Shown: positions 59,243 through 64,000 of the stretch, one piece after another
Layout of the letters: each line of letters begins with the position of its first letter
Numbering within the stretch: the stretch's first letter is position 1
From: Candidatus Bathyarchaeota archaeon
Lineage (GTDB): Archaea > Thermoproteota > Bathyarchaeia > Bathyarchaeales > Bathyarchaeaceae
Direction of reading: 5' to 3'
Length of the DNA: 64,000 bases
Assembly: GCA_004376295.1 (NCBI GenBank)
Contig: SOJZ01000041.1
Coordinates: forward strand, 1 to 64,000
Made by a program: the position numbers and the translations under genes
Notes under the pieces: generated by a model
What the model was told of the DNA's origin: nothing
Database searches by the model: none
Seen by the model: the letters and a program-made list of their open reading frames with translations, nothing else

Positions 59243-59342
59243 CGATAGGATTAGATGGGAATAGATGGGGAAAGATGCAGAAAGATACAAAAAGATATAG
59301 AAAGATAGGAAAAGATACGAAAAGATGGGAAAAGATATGAAA
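59243..59342 (+). repeat. 10-bp tandem array, ten units
   Basis: Units of the form AGATANGAAA (AGATGGGAAT, AGATACAAAA, AGATAGGAAA and so on) repeat at exact 10-bp spacing. The array is the reverse complement in type of that at 44991-45070. Confidence 0.8.
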
Positions 59343-59431
59343 AGGTGAGCCTGTTTGCCTTTAAATCAAGCTGTGAGCTTTAAAGCTGTTGTTCAGAAGA
59401 ATCGGAGGATACATATTCCAGTCTTGGTCAG

Positions 59432-59704
59432 GTGGCGGTTCAAGCTGGAGTTGGGGAAATATTTAAGGTGCATCTTAAGCTTGACCACCGTTATGAAGAT
59501 TTTTATGGTCGCATGGACGCAGACGGCAGACTGACGGTTCCGAAGGTTACTGCTAAGGAGTTTTTGAAGTCCGAGAGAGAAGAGCAGATGAGTATTCAGA
59601 AGTTTGGCGATGATCATAAACGCTATATTAAACGCTACATGGAAAAGGTGCCAAGAATGAACCTCATTGCTGGGGTTTTTAGACTGGCGCAACGTAGAAA
59701 GTAG
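59432..59704 (+). CDS. Small protein of unknown function
   Basis: This 90-residue ORF has a GTG start. It reads AVQAGVGEIFKVHLKLDHRYEDFYGRMDADGRLTVPKVTAKEFL and ends in a basic helix KRYIKRYMEKVPRMNLIAGVFRLAQRRK. The DGRLTVPK turn is reminiscent of AbrB-fold strands, but the rest does not fit. No ribosome site is clear. It lies between the mutase regulatory region and a permease pair. Confidence 0.5.
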   Translation: MAVQAGVGEIFKVHLKLDHRYEDFYGRMDADGRLTVPKVTAKEFLKSEREEQMSIQKFGDDHKRYIKRYMEKVPRMNLIAGVFRLAQRRK

Positions 59705-59822
59705 CCAATTATGCATTGCATTAGAGATCTGAACGTTGAATGATGTCAAGTGTGTATGCACGCGATGAGTAAGCATCCTTAAAAGAATGTTTATCCATAT
59801 CGGAAAGGGCGAGAAGGTAACC

Positions 59823-60242
59823 ATGAAGGAAAAAGTGGCGTATGTCTGTATAGACTCTCTGAAGGAGATGAAAACTATCATCCCTGCTTTCTTCATTGCA
59901 ACTCTGATAGGTGTAACGCTTGAGTTCTATTTGCCCGAGGAGATTGCGTTTACTGTGTTGGGGAAGAACCCTTTTCTATCAATCCCATTAGCGACGATCA
60001 TAGGCATCGCTCTTCCCATTCCGAGATACGCCACGTATCCAATTGCTTTCTCATTATTCCAGAAAGGGGCAAGTATTGGGACTATTTTTGCTCTGATCTC
60101 TGGAGAGGTTATCCTCGGTTCTCCAGACAGGGACATTATGGAATTCAAGTACTTCGGGTGGAAAGCCTTCGTATTGAGGCTAATTCTATGCACGGCATTT
60201 GTCACCGTAGGAGGTCTTATAGCGGAGGTCTTAGTGTGGTAA
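59823..60242 (+). CDS. ArsP/YraQ-like permease, first half
   Basis: This protein of 139 residues has four hydrophobic segments, including IPLATIIGIALPIPRYATYPIAFSLFQKGASIGTIFALISGEVIL. This matches one half of the ArsP_1 permease family, whose usual P-C-S-C motif is here ALPIPRYATYP without cysteines. ATG 59823 follows GAAGGT; the frame opens at 59787. It overlaps the next gene by seven bases, and the two halves presumably form one transporter. Confidence 0.7.
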   Translation: MKEKVAYVCIDSLKEMKTIIPAFFIATLIGVTLEFYLPEEIAFTVLGKNPFLSIPLATIIGIALPIPRYATYPIAFSLFQKGASIGTIFALISGEVILGSPDRDIMEFKYFGWKAFVLRLILCTAFVTVGGLIAEVLVW

Positions 60243-60688
60243 CCGACATACTCTACCTTACATTAGAAAGATTCTTGGGGTTTTTGCCTATCCTAGTGGT
60301 TGCCATTGTGGTAGGCAAGGTTCTCAGCCTATATATTTCGGAAGACAAAATGGGGATGCTGCTTAAAGGAGAGAGAAGAAATATTATGGGAGCTTCACTA
60401 TTGGGCTTGGTGACGCCCGGACCACTTGCTTCCTATCTCCCCCTCTTGAAGGTGCTACAAAGTGGTGGCTTGTCACTTAGTGTTGTGGCCGCCTTCATCA
60501 CCAGTCAAACCTTGGTGGGGCCAATTCGCGCTTTTCTGGAAGTAGACATGTTCGGACTAGCCTTCTTTATCTTTAGGGTGGCTGCCTCATTTGTCATTGC
60601 CATCAGTGTCGGAGTATGTTTCCAATTGCTTAATAAACATGTGAGACCAAAAACTCCGTCATCAGAAAGAAAAGTAAACCATAAATGA
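60236..60688 (+). CDS. ArsP/YraQ-like permease, second half
   Basis: This protein of 150 residues starts at GTG 60236, six bases after GGAGGT and overlapping the previous stop. It has four or five hydrophobic segments with GASLLGLVTPGPLASYLPLLKVLQSGGLSLSVVAAFITSQTLVGPIRAFLEVDMFG, parallel to the first half. The family exports metals, metalloids or organics. The substrate is unknown. It is a natural split of a normally single-chain permease. Confidence 0.7.
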   Translation: MVTDILYLTLERFLGFLPILVVAIVVGKVLSLYISEDKMGMLLKGERRNIMGASLLGLVTPGPLASYLPLLKVLQSGGLSLSVVAAFITSQTLVGPIRAFLEVDMFGLAFFIFRVAASFVIAISVGVCFQLLNKHVRPKTPSSERKVNHK

Positions 60689-60796
60689 CCAGTGCGCGTG
60701 CGGTTGTTAGTTATCTGCAAGATGCATGCAGTTTGTTTTGATTTCCTCTTTGCTAGCTAGATTCCAATTGCTAGACAACCTATAATGCATGCAATC

Positions 60797-61039
60797 TTAG
60801 GATTCAGGGGTGCTGATAAGCCCCCTAAACACCTCTACCTCTTCCCTAAGCGTCCCCACTTCCTCTCGTAACTTGTCTACTCTCTCCTTCCCCCTTGCTT
60901 TAAGGTCTTCTATCTCCTCGAAAAGGCTCTCTTTCTCCCTTTCCAGCTTCTCCAGCTCCTTACGCAACTTTCTGAGAGTGTCAGCAAGCCCTCGTTCAAT
61001 CTTCTTCAAATTGTGTACACTCGAATTTATGCTTATCAT
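60797..61039 (-). CDS. Coiled-coil protein
   Basis: This 80-residue protein is almost wholly a charged coiled coil (LADTLRKLRKELEKLEREKESLFEEIEDLKARGKERVDKLREEVGTLREEVEVF). There is no enzymatic domain. It lies downstream of the ParB-like gene on the same strand and may interact with that protein's coiled coil. Confidence 0.6.
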   Translation of the reverse strand: MISINSSVHNLKKIERGLADTLRKLRKELEKLEREKESLFEEIEDLKARGKERVDKLREEVGTLREEVEVFRGLISTPES

Positions 61040-61113
61040 GTTGGTTCCAGTGCTAGAATTGAACTTCAGCTACAGCAATCAGGAAGCCAATGCTGAAGAC
61101 CTGCATGTCAGAA

Positions 61114-62289
61114 CTAGTTCGATCGCTTCAAAGGTAGTGTATTGGGTGTAGATGGCACAACTGGTTTTTCAGGGACAATAGAAACTGTTGCGCTCCTTTT
61201 CACCAAGTAGCGGTCCCCCTTCCTGTATACAACGCATGGATTTCGGCAGTGAGGGCAGTCAAAGTTCAATGCTTCTAAGAAAAACGCTTTCTCTTTAAGG
61301 AAACTAGTCTTCGCCTTCTCCAATTTCTTGATCTTTCCCGTTAGGCTTCTCATTTCTTTTTGGACTTCAGTGATGTTTATCTTCATCTCCTTTTTTGCTT
61401 CCTCTTTAATACGACGTCTTTCCTCTTCTTTGAATCGCTGAGCCATTTTCTTGGCTTCTTCTCTTATCCGGAGCCTTTCAAGTCTCTTCCTCTCCTTCTC
61501 CATGAGCTTCTTTTTCTCCAGCTTTTGCTTGTTCATAACCTCTGCAGCAGCCTTCTCCTTCGGAGTTAGGGCTTTCTCTTGCTTCTTTCTTGCCATCTTC
61601 TTCAGTGTTTTAGCTGCTTCTTCAAAGTCTTTTGCAGTTTCAAGTTTGACAACCTTTGGAGCAACCTTGGTCAAAACCTTCTTGGCTGCATCTATACGCA
61701 TTTCCTCAACTTTTTCTTTCTGCTTAAGGATAATTTTCTTAGTTTCCCTCAAGGTTAATTTCCTATTGATAATCTCATTAATGACGACGCGGGCTTCTTT
61801 GATACTCCTACCTATGACGTTTTCTAGAGCAACCATGTGTGAAACGCTGATCTTCCCGGCCCACAATGCTTTCTGGATGCTATCAGGAAACTTGAATATG
61901 TTGAGGTGTGCTAAGACCCAATGGAAATCAACGTTGAGCTCTTTGCTTATCTCCCAAGGTGTCATGTTTTCATCTGTAAGTTTCTTGAAATACTTCGCCT
62001 CCTCCTCAACAGTGTAATTCTCTCGGATCTTGTTTAGTTTGTACACCGAACGTCTGATAATCCCTTGTTTTAGTTGGACAACTCGGACAGGCGCAGTCTT
62101 CCAACCGAGTTTTTTGAGGGCTCTCAATCTTCTCTCACCATCAATTAATTCGTAAGCTTTGCCTTGTTTGCGGACGACCAGTTCAGTAAGAAGCCCATCT
62201 CTTTCTATCTCTTGCTTTAGCTCATCTACATCAAAGATTAACCTCGGTTGATAGGGACTCGGTTTGATTGAATTTATGTCAACTTTCAT
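61114..62289 (-). CDS. ParB-like protein with long coiled coil and zinc knuckle
   Basis: This 391-residue protein has the ParB/sulfiredoxin fold at residues 1-75 (INSIKPSPYQPRLIFDVDELKQEIERDGLLTELVVRKQGKAYELIDGERRLRALKKLGW). The HTH follows at residues 90-180 (TPWEISKELNVDFHWVLAHLNIF, SVSHMVALENVIG). A long Lys/Glu coiled coil occupies residues 185-335, and a C-terminal CPHCRNPC knuckle comes last. No ParA is adjacent. It may organise chromosomal DNA or regulate transcription. Confidence 0.85.
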   Translation of the reverse strand: MKVDINSIKPSPYQPRLIFDVDELKQEIERDGLLTELVVRKQGKAYELIDGERRLRALKKLGWKTAPVRVVQLKQGIIRRSVYKLNKIRENYTVEEEAKYFKKLTDENMTPWEISKELNVDFHWVLAHLNIFKFPDSIQKALWAGKISVSHMVALENVIGRSIKEARVVINEIINRKLTLRETKKIILKQKEKVEEMRIDAAKKVLTKVAPKVVKLETAKDFEEAAKTLKKMARKKQEKALTPKEKAAAEVMNKQKLEKKKLMEKERKRLERLRIREEAKKMAQRFKEEERRRIKEEAKKEMKINITEVQKEMRSLTGKIKKLEKAKTSFLKEKAFFLEALNFDCPHCRNPCVVYRKGDRYLVKRSATVSIVPEKPVVPSTPNTLPLKRSN

Positions 62290-62572
62290 TTACTATTCCC
62301 CAATCTTACTGCGAGATTCTAACTTAGATAATAAGAAGCTTACTAAGAACCAACGATACATCAGGTTAACATCGTTCACTAAAAGACACAACAGAATTGA
62401 AATATCGTCTCAAAAAAGTAGTGTATCTTGTAACATAGTAGGTTGGGATTGCATACGTGAATGTTAAAATATAATGCATGCATTTAGCTTTGGCAAACTT
62501 TATGCGCGTGGATCTTCATTGTTTGAGAACAGAAATGGCTGAGTATTCAGTTTTTGGGTACGTGGTTTATGG
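62290..62572. other. Divergent intergenic region with alternating purine-pyrimidine sites
   Basis: No gene is seen. ATGCATGCAT at 62474-62483 and ATGCGCGTG near 62502 are present upstream of the endonuclease IV gene. TTTAGCTTTGG between them gives no clear TATA box. Confidence 0.4.
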
Positions 62573-63427
62573 ATGCGTGATGGTGTGAAAGTGAAGTTGG
62601 GTTTGCATTTGTCAATTGCGGGCACGATTGATAGAGCTGTTGATAGAGCTGTGGAGCGGGGGTGTGATACATTGCAGATGTTCTCTCGTAATCCGCGTGG
62701 TTGGCGGTCCAAGGAGTTGGGTTTCAGGGAGGTTGAGGGTTTCAGAAGGAAGTTGAAGCAGAGTGGGGTATGGCCAGTTTTTATTCACACGTCTTATCTT
62801 TTGAATCTTGCTTCTCCGAAGGAGGATGTTTATCGTAAATCGGTTGAGGCTCTTGGAGATGAGTTGCGTAGAGCTGGGGAGTTGGGTGTTCCCTACGTTG
62901 TCACCCATCTTGGTAGCCACTTGGGTCATGGGAAGAAAGAGGGGTTCAAAAGAATCATTGCGTCAGTTAACAGCTCTTTTTCTGAGGTCGATAATGAGGT
63001 GGTTCTTCTTTTGGAGAATACTGCTGGAACGAGGAATAGCACGGGGTCTTCCTTTGAGGACATCGAGTATATCGCTTCAAGAATCAAGGATAGAGAACGA
63101 ATTGGCGTGTGCTTGGATACAGCACATGCTTTCGCTGCAGGATACGACTTGGTTTCTCGAGGAGCTGTTGAACATACGTTGCGGAGATTCGATGAGACAA
63201 TAGGTCTTAAAGAGCTTAAGCTTGTTCATCTCAATGATTCCAAGGGTGGTCTTGGTTCCAGACTTGATAGGCATGAACATATTGGGATGGGAAAAATTGG
63301 GGAGAGAGGTTTCAGAAATATCCTGAAGAGCCCGTTGGGACGACTACCCTTGATCTTGGAAACTCCTGTTGACGAAAGGAGGAGCGATGTTGAAAACCTG
63401 AGAGTTGTGAGAGAACTCGCCAAATGA
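62573..63427 (+). CDS. nfo: Endonuclease IV (AP endonuclease)
   Basis: This 284-residue TIM-barrel protein has LGLHLSIAGTIDRAVDRAVERGCDTLQMFSRNPRGW, FIHTSYLLNLASP, YVVTHLGSHLGHGK, LLLENTAGTRNSTGSSFEDIEYI, GVCLDTAHAFAAGYDL, LVHLNDSKGGLGSRLDRHEHIGMGKIG and LILETPVDE. These are the metal and catalytic boxes of Nfo. It cuts DNA at abasic sites and pairs functionally with the OGG1-like glycosylase at 7016-7930. Confidence 0.96.
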   Translation: MRDGVKVKLGLHLSIAGTIDRAVDRAVERGCDTLQMFSRNPRGWRSKELGFREVEGFRRKLKQSGVWPVFIHTSYLLNLASPKEDVYRKSVEALGDELRRAGELGVPYVVTHLGSHLGHGKKEGFKRIIASVNSSFSEVDNEVVLLLENTAGTRNSTGSSFEDIEYIASRIKDRERIGVCLDTAHAFAAGYDLVSRGAVEHTLRRFDETIGLKELKLVHLNDSKGGLGSRLDRHEHIGMGKIGERGFRNILKSPLGRLPLILETPVDERRSDVENLRVVRELAK

Positions 63428-63495
63428 TGTGGTGCATGCATAAATACTTCGCTTTGAATACTTTCTGGTGTACTGAAATGGAGGTGAAGAAGAAA

Positions 63496-63687
63496 ATGCG
63501 TGAAGAATGTTGTTGTGGTCAACCTCATCATGAGTGGAAGCACGGACACAGACATGGGCATGGACATGGGTATGCTAGGCGATTCTTTACCAAAGCAGAA
63601 AAGGTCGAGAAGTTGAAGAACTACGTAGAAGAGCTGAGGAAGGAACTGAGGGCAGTCGAGGAGCACATCAAGGAGTTACAGAGCTAG
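63496..63687 (+). CDS. His/Cys-rich small protein with coiled-coil tail
   Basis: This 63-residue protein has its start after GGAGGTGAAG. The N-terminus has ECCCGQPHHEWKHGHRHGHGHG, a Cys and His cluster suited to metal binding. The rest is a helix (KAEKVEKLKNYVEELRKELRAVEEHIKEL). It could be a small metal-binding or sensing protein. ATG 63478 is an alternative start. Confidence 0.65.
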   Translation: MREECCCGQPHHEWKHGHRHGHGHGYARRFFTKAEKVEKLKNYVEELRKELRAVEEHIKELQS

Positions 63688-63894
63688 GAGCATGCATGCA
63701 AATCTAGCATTTGCGCGAGCAATCAGCTTTTCTATTGCATGATATAGTTGCTTGTGACTTTGGCTTTAGCTCTTAATGTTGCTCCGACAGAGCAGTATTT
63801 GGTTCCATTTCGCCATACTAGTTATCCCCAACAAAGAAAACTAGCGTATGCAGGCATATCTTGGTTAGGCTTCAAAGTTTGATCAATTGAATTG
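63688..63894. other. Short intergenic gap
   Basis: No gene is seen. CATGCATGCA (63691-63700) and TTGCGCGAGC (63711) belong to the recurring alternating purine-pyrimidine class. Confidence 0.35.
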
Positions 63895-64000
63895 TTATGG
63901 CCCATTCTTCATCTGATTAATGATGTTGCAGATTTTTTCTGGGTTATTTGAAGAAAAGACGAATTGTCTTCCTCTCCGCAGGACTATTTTCACCGCATTG
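63895..64000 (-). CDS. C-terminal end of a gene cut by the window edge
   Basis: The minus strand reads AVKIVLRRGRQFVFSSNNPEKICNIINQ and ends MKNGP before TAA. The strand-turn-helix end (RRGRQFVFSSNNPEKI) resembles bacterial PH-like domains at the C-terminus of membrane proteins. Only 34 residues are visible. Confidence 0.55.
   Translation of the reverse strand, partial: NAVKIVLRRGRQFVFSSNNPEKICNIINQMKNGP

Larger units (their letters stand above)
59042..59431. other. Composite regulatory region upstream of the mutase operon
   Basis: About 390 bases without a gene hold module copy D (59139-59187) and a 10-bp periodic array (59243-59342). Read on the minus strand toward the mutase gene, the order is array, about 55 bases, AGGGGGGTCTA with AGAGAGAA. 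This is the same order seen upstream of psmB. Confidence 0.65.

Overview
The window is from an archaeal chromosome. It encodes sn-glycerol-1-phosphate dehydrogenase, an aCPSF1/FttA-type KH–metallo-beta-lactamase–beta-CASP nuclease, a proteasome beta subunit, SepF, RtcB with archease, CofE (coenzyme F420 synthesis) and many TATA-box promoters with short or no leaders. SepF together with a CdvA-like coiled-coil protein, and the overall gene set, suggest a TACK-group lineage such as Bathyarchaeia; this is inference, with no phylogeny run.

Layout. 0-5.2 kb: the start of one glycosyltransferase, a decayed dolichol-phosphate-mannose-synthase-like gene and four adjacent toxin-antitoxin-type modules (PIN, VapBC, HEPN/MNT, AbrB/PIN). 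5.3-16.4 kb: housekeeping genes (MBL hydrolases, cofE, an OGG1-like glycosylase, rtcB, radical SAM, archease, an ECF S-component with a DUF4430 protein, an S9 peptidase). 16.8-23.9 kb: an AbiE-like pair, a tRNA-Ser with an intron between positions 8 and 9, the CdvA-like protein, a deacetylase-fold protein, regulators and a YbjQ-family gene.

23.97-30.2 kb: the main discovery candidate, a compact 6.2 kb casposon-like element. It has (AAACCC)n terminal inverted repeats and a 13-14 bp target-site duplication. Inside are a solo Cas1 with intact catalytic residues, a winged-helix regulator, a divergent operon with a ribbon-helix-helix protein, a P-loop ATPase, a beta-rich protein with a C-terminal membrane anchor and several orphan proteins. 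There is no recognisable family-B polymerase, Cas2, Cas4 or CRISPR array.

30.3-38.5 kb: accessory DNA with secreted and membrane proteins, broken nuclease/radical-SAM genes, a solitary HUH-type Rep gene with upstream hairpins, a HEPN-domain gene next to a divergent membrane protein, and two related integrase C-terminal remnants. 38.6-64 kb: core genes, including lipid synthesis (G1P dehydrogenase, UbiA, cis-prenyltransferase), psmB–aCPSF1–sepF, a methylmalonyl-CoA mutase operon (large subunit, small subunit, MeaB, CobO), a DEAD-box helicase, a split permease, a ParB-like protein and endonuclease IV.

Two dispersed intergenic signals cut across the window. One is a GGGGGGTCTA / GCAAATAACGTGAC module upstream of unrelated genes, twice accompanied by an exactly 10-bp-periodic tandem array. 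The other is a set of alternating purine-pyrimidine sites (TGCATGCA / TGCGCGCA) that are mostly intergenic.
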